Source of the DNA: Paraconiothyrium sp. Pb-2020
Lineage: Eukaryota > Ascomycota > Dothideomycetes > Pleosporales > Didymosphaeriaceae
Assembly (NCBI GenBank): GCA_022419385.1
Contig: JAJUBI010000002.1
Span: forward strand, 868,001-932,000
Reading direction: 5' to 3'
DNA: 64,000 nt
Part shown: positions 23,075 to 33,385 of the stretch, piece by piece
How positions within the stretch are numbered: the first letter of the stretch is position 1
How the letters are laid out: the number at the start of each line of letters is the position of its first letter
Position numbers and translations under genes: made by a program
The notes under the pieces: generated by a model
Seen by the model: only the letters and a program-made list of their open reading frames with translations
What the model was told of the DNA's origin: nothing
Databases searched by the model: none

Positions 23075-24436
23075 ATGTCGCTACTTGTCATGGCTACCGA
23101 CCCCCCACCTTCGCGGGGTTCTTCGCCATATCTCCGGCCACGCTTAAGTCTGTCTACAGTCACTAGCATATTTCCTCGAAGAAACAGCAAGTCTCCACAA
23201 CCTGATCGACGTCCATCTACTGGTAACTCCGGTGGATACCTCTCCCCTCTGGAGCCGACAAGATCGCGGAGTAGTTCAACCTCCCGTTCCCTACGCTCCA
23301 TCTCATCAAAATCCCCTGGCAAATGGATCAGACACCTCAAGAGATCAAGATCAGCTTCCATCATCTCAACGCCAGGGAAAGACGATCAACCATTGAAGAA
23401 AGAGGATTTCCTGGCGGTGGAAGGCTGGTTCGATGCTTTCGAAAAGTACAACAGACTCATCACCAACCAAGTATCTGGTAACTCCAACTTCTCGGAAGAG
23501 GAACTTTCCAAGATTCAAGAAACAATATGCGATGTGGAAGGTGGGCGCTTTGTCAGTGACCTTCCGGAAGCGCTGTTCGACATTGCTTTATTATGGTGCC
23601 CAGCGGGGGAAATGACTAGAAAGTCTGTCGGGGAGTCATCAGAGCCGTCTTGGAGTTGGAAAGGCTGGAATGGCTCTGTGAACTTTCCGTTCGATCCGTC
23701 TAGTTGTCCTGACGTCCGGAAGCCTGGGCAGCCAGATGTGTTCTTCAAGTCGAAGATCACCTCGTTCATGCTTGGACCCGAGTCTGGACCCGAGCGATAC
23801 GTAATCATGAATCGGGCTCTGTCGCTGAAGCCCGCCCCGGATTCAACACAGCGCACTCGGATTGAGTACCCTACAACGGGTCTGTATGTCTCGGGGCCTA
23901 GGGAGCATCCGAAGCTCCAGTGCGATACTTTACGCTTCACGGCACAGAAGATTGATGCATCCGTATTCAAGATGGAACAGATTTACGACGAGGACAAGCT
24001 ACCACTGCTCTGTACTGGACTGATCGATTGTCAAGATCGCCCTTGTGGTGTTCTCATGGACTACAAAAAGAACATCGCTGCGCATCAACAGGAAGGAAAG
24101 CTACACTATGTCTTGCTCTCCGTCAATCGTCGCGTCCCGTCAACTTTCAGCAGGAATTCGAGCAAAATTACTCACCCCTCTGGGATCCCTATCTGGAAGG
24201 ACGGTCAGTTTTTGAAGGAGGAAGAGATTGGCGACCCTGTGGACTACAACAACGAAGGTGAATGGAAGATGTACAACGTCATGCTGATTCAAGAATTCGA
24301 GGCAAAGACGCTAGATAATGGTACCGTTCAGGAAGCTTTCGCACGGAGAGTGGCTGTAGGACGTATTCACGAGGATGCATGGAACGAAGCGATCAAGGAC
24401 GTTCCACACAAGTTTTCGAAGATTGTCCTTCGATAG
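23075..24436 (+). CDS. HET-associated protein lacking the N-terminal HET domain
   Basis: Single exon, 453 residues. The first ~110 residues are Ser/Arg/Pro-rich and probably disordered (SRSSSTSRSLRSISSKSP). The remainder resembles the C-terminal half that follows the HET domain in fungal heterokaryon-incompatibility proteins: the segment ALFDIALLWCPAGE, the hallmark EPSWSWKGWNGSVNFPF, and a long beta-rich tail. The HET catalytic region itself is absent, and no upstream exon encoding it is visible in the 990 bases before it. It may be a stand-alone HET-C-like regulator, a decoy, or a remnant under selection. The intact long frame argues against simple decay. Two Mets lie at residues 1 and 6; either could be used. 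Confidence 0.72.
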   Translation: MSLLVMATDPPPSRGSSPYLRPRLSLSTVTSIFPRRNSKSPQPDRRPSTGNSGGYLSPLEPTRSRSSSTSRSLRSISSKSPGKWIRHLKRSRSASIISTPGKDDQPLKKEDFLAVEGWFDAFEKYNRLITNQVSGNSNFSEEELSKIQETICDVEGGRFVSDLPEALFDIALLWCPAGEMTRKSVGESSEPSWSWKGWNGSVNFPFDPSSCPDVRKPGQPDVFFKSKITSFMLGPESGPERYVIMNRALSLKPAPDSTQRTRIEYPTTGLYVSGPREHPKLQCDTLRFTAQKIDASVFKMEQIYDEDKLPLLCTGLIDCQDRPCGVLMDYKKNIAAHQQEGKLHYVLLSVNRRVPSTFSRNSSKITHPSGIPIWKDGQFLKEEEIGDPVDYNNEGEWKMYNVMLIQEFEAKTLDNGTVQEAFARRVAVGRIHEDAWNEAIKDVPHKFSKIVLR

Positions 24437-25666
24437 GACGATCACAGAACTAGCACGTTTTTTCCTATTGTGGTAGACGCAAGTTTGCGCCAAGATATGC
24501 CTTCCACAATTCTCCAGCCCGTCGACAGAGTCCTTACTTGGGTTTTCTTTCTTGTTCATTGCTTCATTTGAATCTCAAAATGTACTTATACTTTGTATGG
24601 TTTTCACTTCTTCAACGATTCGATGAAATCATGGAGGGCGGTCAGGGTCCGAGATCCACGGCGTTCGGTCATCGGCATGCATCAAGACACAAGGCGTTCT
24701 CAACACATTATCACCAGGCATACCCACACGGAGGACTGGAAAGCTAGAGCATGTAAGATAGTCTCTTATCATTCGAACTGCTGTTTCGTAATACGAACAC
24801 TTTTAGACACACATCAGTGCTTGCTGCGAATAACCCATTACTCGTGCTGTCCCTTGTTTATCGCAGAATACCCCTCACGACTCAGCCTTCTTATCCAAGT
24901 CTGCCTTGCTATAAAGCACCACACCGCAATCTCGCATGCCACACCCGTTTGTGCGACCCCGAACCTCGCGCCCCCTCGTTCGTATAATAGTTAGCGAAGG
25001 CGCCCTGCTCAGCCCTACCCTGCCGCGCTGAATGGTCATGCCAACTTTAGTTGCTCACCGGTCACAGCAACTTCGAAAGGAATTCTGAGGTAGGCACCAA
25101 ATCACGTACGGATCTTGCCTGGTGCTAATCGCACAGTGTTGTCGCCGATTCCTCCTGTGCGCGTGAACGAGGAAGGAGCGAAGAGCGCAGGGAAGAGCGA
25201 GTTCGGGAATTGGGGGCCTGCAACTGTGAGAAGGTCTTTCCTTTGGCTAGCCTGTGTGCATACGCACTTTTCATTTTGACTGATCCACGATTGTTCCTAC
25301 ACAGTCCATATGTCAAAACTTAGTTCATTCCGCCTTGCATTCTCAGCCATACTGATTCTCTATGCGCACAGCCAGCCGCTCAACATTCCGCAAGCCGTGA
25401 CAAGCCGAGCCCGTAAGGGAGGTGCTAGTGTATCGCAAACATTACTGTTCCCAATGTTTCCATAAAACAACTACCACACAAACCATGGCTTGAGCAGTAA
25501 CACCCAGACGCACGTAGCGTAAAGAGCAATCTCATTTCAGTGGCCAGAAGTCGGGTCCGCCGCCAAAGCCCGTCCATTCTTACGGCGTCCGCTACCATTG
25601 TACCTGTCAGGCAGTGTACGAGGACTCCAGTCATGAAGCTCGACAGGTGTGTCACTCCGCTCGCGC
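24437..25666. other. Intergenic between convergent genes, no supported gene
   Basis: About 1.2 kb. Only short scattered frames; no tRNA-like boxes or repeat I would defend. Confidence 0.55.
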
Positions 25667-26325
25667 CTACCGTTCTGCTGGACTCTCAATACCGTTGGCC
25701 TCCGTAAAAGGGTCCCGAAACTGTATACCTACAGCACGACCATGGACAAAGGGGATTTTTTCATGAGTCTTGATCAAGTCCAGGATCTCCCAGCAATAGT
25801 CGCGCAGATCGTGTGCATTTGCGCGAAGCTGTTCAACACGAACAGCATCACCGCCGTGAGCCAGTACCGCGCGCAAGCCGTCCAGGGAGACACGATCAGA
25901 TTCAAGATATCTCCCCGCTTCTTTGATCATCCTGATGTGCTCGGGTATCCAGCGCTGGCCGGTCGGACAAGCCCGCTCATAGCCTACGACGAGGCGGTAG
26001 GCGCGGATAGTGCGTCCTATTAGGCGATCGATGTCGGTCGTATCGATGCGGGGAGTCTGTGGCTACCTTCCTCATAATTCTCTATGCTTTCGATGTAGGG
26101 TTTGGCGTGCCTGTTCGACGGGACCCTGCTTGTGTTGCGTTCGTGAGGCGCATATTCTGTGGCTGGAGTCACGTATTCACCCTTGCGCAGGTTATTATTG
26201 TGACGGTCGGTCGGCTCGAAGTGTTGGTAAGATTCGTATTTATAGTTCCAATCTGGCATGTTTGCGCCGTGGGTTGGATGTTGAAGGTGAGGGTGGTGTG
26301 TCTGGGAGTGTGGGTGATGAGGCAT
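25667..26325 (-). CDS. Uncharacterised 202-aa protein, two exons
   Basis: Not recognised. Exons 26067-26325 and 25667-26016, joined across a 50-nt intron (GTAGCC...CTAATAG). The junction restores a continuous frame (IENYEEG to RTIRAYRLVVGYERACP). The N-terminus is His/Pro-rich (MPHHPHSQTHHPHLQHP); an alternative start is the Met 22 residues on (MPDWNYKYES). The second half is helical and charged (LESDRVSLDGLRAVLAHGG, DLRDYCWEILDLIK). It has no signal peptide, membrane segment or catalytic motif. The joined frame has even composition and looks genuine, but the donor is weak, so the N-terminal half is less certain than the C-terminal half. Confidence 0.6.
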
Positions 26326-27323
26326 CTGGCAGGCAACTCTGCGTGTTTATAAGTGGCTAAGGAAAGTTCGAGTGAAAGGTAATCATGAGGTCGAAGCTTC
26401 TCCCAGCGTATACGGGCGAAGTCCTGGAGTGAGTTTCAACCTGATCCTCGAACTATACAAAACATTGGACTAGGACTGTACCGATACGACAAATAGACAC
26501 AGCTCTTCTAACAGCGACGGCCACAATGAGATCAAAGTTTCTGAACGGTGTGCACATCTGTGTATCTAATTACTCGCTGTAGCTTCGATGGAAGCTATGT
26601 TTACCTGGCGCGGGCCGCGCCAGCTCAGCAACAACATTGATAGTTCAGGTCTACTGCTCGGGAAGGAGCGGTGCTTGGTCAAAGATCGTGACTTCCTGTA
26701 GAGCTTTGGAGCTGTAGACAAACATAAGACAACACACATTTGTTTTGGTGAATGTCTCGGGTGACGACATGTGGAGCATCTGAGATGCGTCGGTAGTACG
26801 CGTTTCTGGAAGCATGGCGCGCTCTAGCTGCGTCCATCCCACGGTTCGCATGCGGCACTACGCGAAAGTCTTTCTGGGGCGGAGGCTCGCGACAACATTC
26901 TAGAGAGATCATCAATATACCCAGGAACGCACACACTCGCATCAGAGCAAACAACAGGAGGGACCCCACCTTGTTATTCTTCTTCGGCAAGGATCCGTTG
27001 CTGGGGCAGGCATCGCGCACTAGCTCGAGCACGGTCCCGCAGCTCTTCGCGTCTTGGTCAAGGTGCTTGCCAGCCACAACAAACTCGCTCTCATCCGGTC
27101 CAAGACAGAGGTGCCCCAGCCCTGCCATTCGCCCTCCGCTCACTCAATCGTGCCTCGACGACCCTCGCATACCCTCTACGACCTTCTCGACCCCGGCATG
27201 GCTGTTACGCGTTGCTAAGCAGAACAGACGTGCCCTCAACGTCGCGTCAAGAGCTAGGAAACTCTGACCTGCCCCTCCACTTGCAGCTCCCACGCGCCCT
27301 CACACTCAGGTGTATAGCTACGC
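26326..27323. other. Intergenic, no supported gene
   Basis: About 1 kb between divergently transcribed genes. A minus-strand frame at 26679-27143 has a Cys-containing stretch but no recognisable family or signal peptide. I leave it unannotated. Confidence 0.5.
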
Positions 27324-29274
27324 ATGGCAGCAGTAGCTGTACCTCCCTCGCCCCAGGTCGTAGACGTCATGGCTAATCGTCGCGTCCCCCTCGCCAACCT
27401 CCACAATGCCACAAATTCGCCCATGCGCGCGACTGCCATTGGCGGCAAGCGTCAGCGCTCCCACGCCAGCGAGCAACGCGACCTCACCTATGGTCAGCCA
27501 CCCTCCAAGAAGCTTATGGTAGAAGACGATGCAGATGCACGTCGCTCTGGGCTTGTTCGCCGGAGTGCTGCTCCGCCGACTGCCCTTACGAAGAAGCTGG
27601 AAGCGGCACGCGAGCAGAAGGTGGCACCTAGGGCCACTCGACCCAACACACGAGGCCCCGAGGTGAATGCTAGCAACCTCGAGACGATACGCAATTGGCA
27701 ACGGCACTATCGAAAACTCTTCCCGCAGTTCGTCTTCTGGTTCGAGAGCGTACCCGATGACACCAAATCCAAAGTCTCCAGACAGGCACAGATTCTAGGC
27801 TCTGTATGCTCAGGCTCCCCCTGCATGCCGTATGTCGCTAACACTATCCCAGCGTGAAGCCAAGTTCTTCTCTCGTGAAGTCACCCATGTCATCACCGCT
27901 CGTCCCATTGGACCCGAATTCGATTCGTCCAGCTCGTCGACCGCTGCTAAGGGCACCGTAAACCCAGCTCAGCTCGAATCGAAGAGATCCGTTTTTGACA
28001 ATGCTCTCGAAATCCAAAAGACTGGTGGTGGAGATATACTGCATAAGGCTAAGGACTTGGGAATGAAGATCTGGGCTCTCGACAAGCTTCAGCGTATGCT
28101 TGATACCATGTTCAACACTGCTACTGGTGAGGATGTGACACAATACATTGCACGCAATGGGCCCACGGCGTTGCAACCGACAGCTCGTCGTGACCTACAG
28201 AAGCTGTTGGAGCAAGAGAAGCTTAGTCGGCCGACGGACCGCGATTACACTGTTGCCGCGCAAGACATGATTCCCCTTCGCGGCTTCTACATCTACATCC
28301 ACGACATGGACGAGTTGACGCGCCCCGTTATGGTCCGGGAATACTCCAAAGTTCAGAAGAAAGAAGACGGCAAATGGCCACAATTCCGCGTTTCTGGGAA
28401 CTATAAATGCCCTTTCATTGAGGACCGCGAAGCAGTTCGTAGACAGCAAATGGAAGAGCAGGACGCACGACACGCACGGAGAATGGCGAACGCTGCTCCA
28501 CGCACACGAGCTGTCACGGCTGCTCTGGACGAGAAACGTGCACTAGGAGACAACCCTAATCTCGCGCGCCGTAGCAACACGACCACTGCCGTTCCCATCA
28601 GAGAAGAAAACACTGGGTCTACTGGAGTTCCGAAGGCTCTTCAGACGACGAGAGATGGTATCCCTCCTATGTTCGGCAGCGCTCAAGCTAGCCTGCGTAC
28701 TATGCCACGTTTCATTGGCGGCGAACCTGTAGCCTCTGGCCTTCACCAATCTAATATCACGTCCGCTATCCAATCTCAGATGATCTCGTCTACGGCTGCA
28801 GCACCCGGTGCCCGCGCTGGCAATAGCAAAGAGGTCAACCAGTTGAAGAGAAAGGTGCTAGAGAGGAATAGCGCACCGTCTGTGAACAGCGGTCATTCGT
28901 CTACTATGGGCGATGCTTCTTTACGGGCAGCATTAAACCAAGACCACTCTCAGCCCACGCGTGCTGCAAAACGCAAAGCTCAAGAAACTCTTGGACAAGT
29001 CCGCGAGGATACCGATGAGGAGAGGAAAACCAGGAAGGCTATAGCGTTGCGTCGCAAAAAGCCTGTCGAGAAGGAACTCAAGCCTGGCTATTGCGAAAAT
29101 TGCAGAGAAAAGTTCAACGATTTTGATGAGGTACGTGCATCTGAAAGAGCATCTAGACTGTTTTGCTAACCCGCTGTACAGCATGTTGTATCACGCAAGC
29201 ATCGCAAGTTCGCAGTAACGGCCGATAACTGGATGGAGCTTGATCAGCTTCTCGCCCAGCTTACCCGTGAATGA
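27324..29274 (+). CDS. dbf4: Dbf4/Dfp1/NimO-type regulatory subunit of the Cdc7 (DDK) kinase
   Basis: Activates the Cdc7-family kinase that phosphorylates Mcm proteins to fire replication origins. Exons 27324-27803, 27853-29130 and 29182-29274; introns of 49 and 51 nt; 616 residues. The Met at 27369 (MANRRVPLANLHNATNSP) is a likely alternative start. All three Dbf4 landmarks are present: a BRCT-like motif N (FPQFVFWFESVPDD to SREVTHVITARPIG, split by the first intron), motif M (RPVMVREYSK to GKWPQFR and YKCPFIED, near residue 317 on), and the C-terminal motif C zinc finger. That finger, PGYCENCREKF with HVVSRKHRKFA, is CX2C...HX5H and is completed by the last exon. Basic, low-complexity linkers separate them. 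Family assignment is firm. Confidence 0.93.
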
Positions 29275-30044
29275 TTCAAGTATATCAAAGACGACGAACG
29301 CACACGAAGACCTACATTGCCCCAGGCATCCAAACCATGACACGGCATACGCACGACATACTTTCGTCCGACCATTTGTTCACTTCTCGCAGCCTTGTGG
29401 CGCAAGGATCGTTTTATTTCGCGAATACCCGTTACTCAGCATTCCGGCGACCTGCAGCATTTCTTGGGGCGCATTTTCTTTCCTATATCGGGGCATGGTT
29501 TGTTGGTTGTTTCCTAAGCGGCATAGTCCGAAGTCCCGTACGGTGGCTACGATGCATGGATCGTTGTATATACCTACTGCATCCCACTTCCCTTTGTATC
29601 GGCTGGTCTGGTAGTGGTCGTGCTCACTGCGAGCGTCTGTAGAGCGTTAGGCGTTGTCTGAGTTGTGGATATATCCTTGGGGAGGCAGGTTGTCGACGCG
29701 TGCTGGAAGCTGGCTTATTTATCATTATCGTATCAGATATAGATGTATATCAATGCGGGAGTGGATATCATCGATTGTCCTACTGTGCACACGCATGTAA
29801 TCACGTTCGCTGTACGGGTAGAGTGCGGGGCTCTGGTTGGTCAGGCACTGACCTTTGGGTCGCAACTTCTCTTCCATTCTACGAGTAGACTGCTCCTACT
29901 CTAAGTCACGACTTCCACACTCTTTAAGCTTCGCAAATATTCGATTCATCGTGTCTTTATGTAAAACGTACTTTGAAGCGGCGGATTCAACACCCATCGT
30001 TTTTCTTAACGTAAGACGTCACCTCATCAACCTCATCAAGTACT
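29275..30044. other. Intergenic, no supported gene
   Basis: About 770 bases holding the Dbf4-type 3' flank and the Atg12 promoter. No coding signal. Confidence 0.6.
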
Positions 30045-30718
30045 ATGTCTCAACCACCATCACCCGCGCAACCGGCCTCACCTGCACTTTCAGATGATGG
30101 CCCAACTGAAGCACCCCTTACCATGGCAGCATCCACCATGCTGACGACTCTGCCGGTGGATGCAAAGCAGGCGTTAGCGACTGACGGACAAATAAGCGTA
30201 CAGAAAGGCGAGTTCCACACGCTGGGCACACTACCAGCACTGCACGTGTCTTAGCTTCATATCTTAATATCTTATACTACTTTCCAAGGATCTTGGACTC
30301 TTTGAAGGGAGACTGAAGCACGCTGACTCTAAAGTACAGTACGCATACACCTCCTCGCCATCGGCTCCGCGCCGCGCATGTCCACCATGGTCTTCATGAT
30401 GACGGCGTCGAACCGCTTCGAAGTGATTGTCAGGCAAATTCGGAATAAGCTCAAGCTGCAGCCGCATGAGAGTGTGTTTTGCTATATTGGGAACGTCTTC
30501 TCGCCGGCGTTGGATGAGAGCGTGGAGAATCTTTGGAGGGTAAGTGCTTGTTAATTATTTTTGTGTTGCGTTGTACTGTCTTTTGTCGAAGCATCTGAAA
30601 GATAAGATGAGTATGGGTGCTTGCGCTATTTGGGTGAGGCTGACAGAAACAGTGCTTCAAGCAGGGAGCGAAAGAGGAATTGTATGTGGGGTATGCGCTT
30701 AGCCCGGCGTTTGGATGA
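30045..30718 (+). CDS. atg12: Autophagy ubiquitin-like protein Atg12
   Basis: Ubiquitin-like modifier conjugated to Atg5; the conjugate promotes Atg8 lipidation in autophagosome formation. Exons 30045-30211, 30335-30539 and 30653-30718, 145 residues. The first intron has a weak donor (GTTCCA) but a strong CTGAC branch and TAAAG acceptor; the last intron is canonical (GTAAGT...AACAG). The Ub-fold is diagnostic: VRIHLLAIGSAPRM, then TASNRFEVIVRQIRNKLK, then VFCYIGNVFSPALDESVENL. The last exon adds CFKQGAKEELYVGYALSPAF ending in the terminal Gly that is activated by Atg7. The N-terminus is Pro/Ser-rich, as in other fungal Atg12. The coding sequence is split into exons too short to show as one frame. 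The first junction is the only soft spot. Confidence 0.88.
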
Positions 30719-31095
30719 CGGGGAAGAGGGTGAGTATTGGTGAGCTTGAAGATCATGAGAGAAAGCGCGGCGTTCATGAGGGAGCTACAGCCGATCGGGG
30801 AACGATACCATCAGTCGTGATGCACAAGGGACCGCAGCGACTCTGCCACGATGGAACCGTAGAGGTTCCGTCATGATGATGAGCAGAATACGCGTGAGTG
30901 TATAACGAATAAATAGTTTAGATAAGATCCTATCTTGTTCGTAAAATGGTGCGTACATAGCACTCATACGCCAACTATGCAGGAGCAAAGCTCAACTGGC
31001 AAATGTAAATCAGCAACATGCGCTGCTGATGAGTGCGGGTATTCAAACGCTTAACGACAGACTCCAAAAATGTTTACCTCCCATCCCACGTGACC
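30719..31095. other. Intergenic between convergent genes
   Basis: About 380 bases between the 3' ends of atg12 and the ketopantoate hydroxymethyltransferase gene. Nothing notable. Confidence 0.6.
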
Positions 31096-32245
31096 CTACA
31101 AAGGGACGTTGGGAAGCTTGTCGAATACTTCAGGGACTTCGGGTTTTCCCTCCTTCGGTTCCGCCTGTCTCTTCTCCGCTTCAGCCCTGTCCTCGTCTCG
31201 CTTTCCCTCAACCTGACGCTCGAATTCAGAGAATACCTCCTGAGACATGGGATAGGTGTGCTCCGCAGCTGGGTAAGCTCTGCTCTTGACCTCGGTCTTG
31301 TACTCCTGCATAGCTCTCATCGACTCCGCCCAGACATTACCATACTGCTTGACGAACTTGGGCAGAAAGCGTCCAGGCGGAAAGTTACCCATCATATCTA
31401 CCTGCACTAGCACCTGGCCTGAGCAACCATTTCCAGCACCGATACCGATGGTCGGGATGCTCAGCTTCTTGGTCACTAGGGCAGCGACCTCAGCTGGGAC
31501 TGCTTCGAGCACGACGGCGTATGCGCCGGCTTCCTGCACGGCCTTTGCGTCCTCAAGCAGGTTGAGCGCCGAAGCGGTGCTCTTTCCCTGCACGCGGAAG
31601 CCACCAAGCGCATTCTGGCGTTGAGGGGTGAGGCCGACGTGTGCAAGGACAGGTATCCCGGCTGAAGTGATCTTGGAGATGGTGGGTGCCATTTCCTTTC
31701 CGCCTTCGAGTTTGACAGACTTGACGCGGCCTTCTTTCACCATGCGGATGGCGGAGGCGAGGGCTTGCTCGGGGCTGATCTCGTAGGTGCCCATGGGTAG
31801 GTCACCAATCTGTTGATATGTGAGGATAGTGTCTAATGTGGTACAATGTATCGAGACATACTGTAAAAGCACCCTTGGTCGCGCGAGCCACAGACCGACA
31901 GTGCAGTAGCATCTCCTCCATCAAGACTTCACTAGTATCCTCCATGCCCAGCGCGACCATGGCCAAGCTGTCCCCAACCAGTATCATATCCATACCGGCA
32001 TGATCGGCGACATGGGCACTAGGAAAGTCGTGTGCGGTGATCATGGTGATTGGTTCATTCTTCCGATAGAGGCTCTGGAGCGTATTGATGGTGACAGGCT
32101 TACGTGCATTGGCAGGCGGTGCGCCCAAGGGCGAGTGTGAGCTCAATCGAACCGTGATGGCAGGCAGTATAGGTCGCGACGACGACGGCGACAAGGCAGC
32201 AGGGCGAACCGCTCTCCTCAGAGCCATGCTCATGGTGATGCGCAT
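31096..32245 (-). CDS. panB: 3-methyl-2-oxobutanoate (ketopantoate) hydroxymethyltransferase
   Basis: First committed step of pantothenate/CoA synthesis: adds a hydroxymethyl group from methylene-tetrahydrofolate to alpha-ketoisovalerate. Exons 31862-32245 and 31096-31809, with a 52-nt intron (GTATGT...CAACAG) that rejoins KGAFT to IGDLPMGTYE; 365 residues. PanB signatures: ITMITAHDFPSAHVADHAGMD, LVGDSLAMVALGMEDT, HVGLTPQ, EAVPAEVA and IGIGAGNGCSGQVLV. The Arg/Ser-rich N-terminus (MRITMSMALRRAVRPAAL) suggests mitochondrial import, as for yeast Ecm31. The C-terminal ~35 residues are a charged, Glu/Lys-rich extension beyond the barrel. Confidence 0.95.
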
Positions 32246-33385
32246 GTTGATGTCGGCACGCGACAGCGGGGTGTGGTCGTAGAGGGGTCGGAATTTTCCT
32301 AGTCGGGAATTGTGGTGAGATCCCGAGTGAGAAGAAGACGGCTAGGGGGAAAAGCCATGGTTTGGGCCGAGAGCGGCGCTTTTATTCAAGCTGTGATGGT
32401 TTTTGCGCAGTAGAGATCAGTATACTCGAGCTTCCTGGTGGAGCGGATGTTCCTAGCGAAGCGAGACCTCGGCCTCGGCCTGCCACCCCTGCTGACGCGC
32501 TACCAATCTTCGGCTGCAGTATGCCTCGTCGCCCTGCTGTCTCCCAGAGCTTTCATTCTGGTAGAGAGATATTGACATGTCCATTCCCGTTCGTTTGGTA
32601 ACAACACAAATGTTCATTTCATATACAACTCAGAGGTAGTTCGCTTTTGGTCAAAGGTTCTGGCCGCATATGCACTACGGTGAGCGACCAACGCCCGGCT
32701 TGTTGAATGACTCCGACAAACAAAGGCTGTCACCCCCAAAGAATGACACATTGACGATGTTGAGAACTTTAAGCCCAAGTTCGCAAGGAATTAGAAGATT
32801 GTTGGAATCCGAGGAGGAGCTAGAATAGTAAGAAGGGATGTAATCTCATGCCTCCGAAATGCCACGTGCTTTAGCATCCAACCCAGGCAACCATCTCTCT
32901 GAATTACATGCACCTACAATGACGTCTTGCTATTGTTACCACGTCTTGCAATCAACTTAGACCCGAATGCGGGACGCGTGACACCTCTGCATTGGCGCTG
33001 GATCGACAAGTCGGCAAGAGCCGGCGCCGGAGCGTGACTACCCTGGACAGCTTGACAGCGTCGTTCCTGGCCATCCCAGTCTCCTACATCGCCTGCAGCT
33101 TTGTCCGCCTCATTGCTACCATAGTACTCACGTTCGCCGCCCGTATTTACACACTGCAACACTCCCTACAACCGCAAGCAGCGCCGCCGAGGAACCCCGC
33201 CTACAGCCAACCACAGTCGCAGTAAACCGGCCCCTCCTCGTTATCGATTGCCCCGCGGGCAGCTCTTCCACCTCCGCTCGCCGCCCGAGCCCACGTCCCA
33301 GAACGACCGGCACGTCCTTCGCCGCCGCAACGACACCCGGACGATACAGATCTCACGCAAACGCCACCGTCGATAGTTGCCAACA
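32246..33385. other. Intergenic divergent promoter region
   Basis: About 1.1 kb between the divergent panB and ubc8-like genes. Short frames only. The part just upstream of 33386 is GC-rich and likely the 5' UTR of the E2 gene. Confidence 0.55.

Noticed and set aside
26679..27143. Minus-strand frame with a Cys-containing stretch, considered as a small secreted protein
   Set aside because: No signal peptide, no recognisable Cys spacing, and no splice model improved it.
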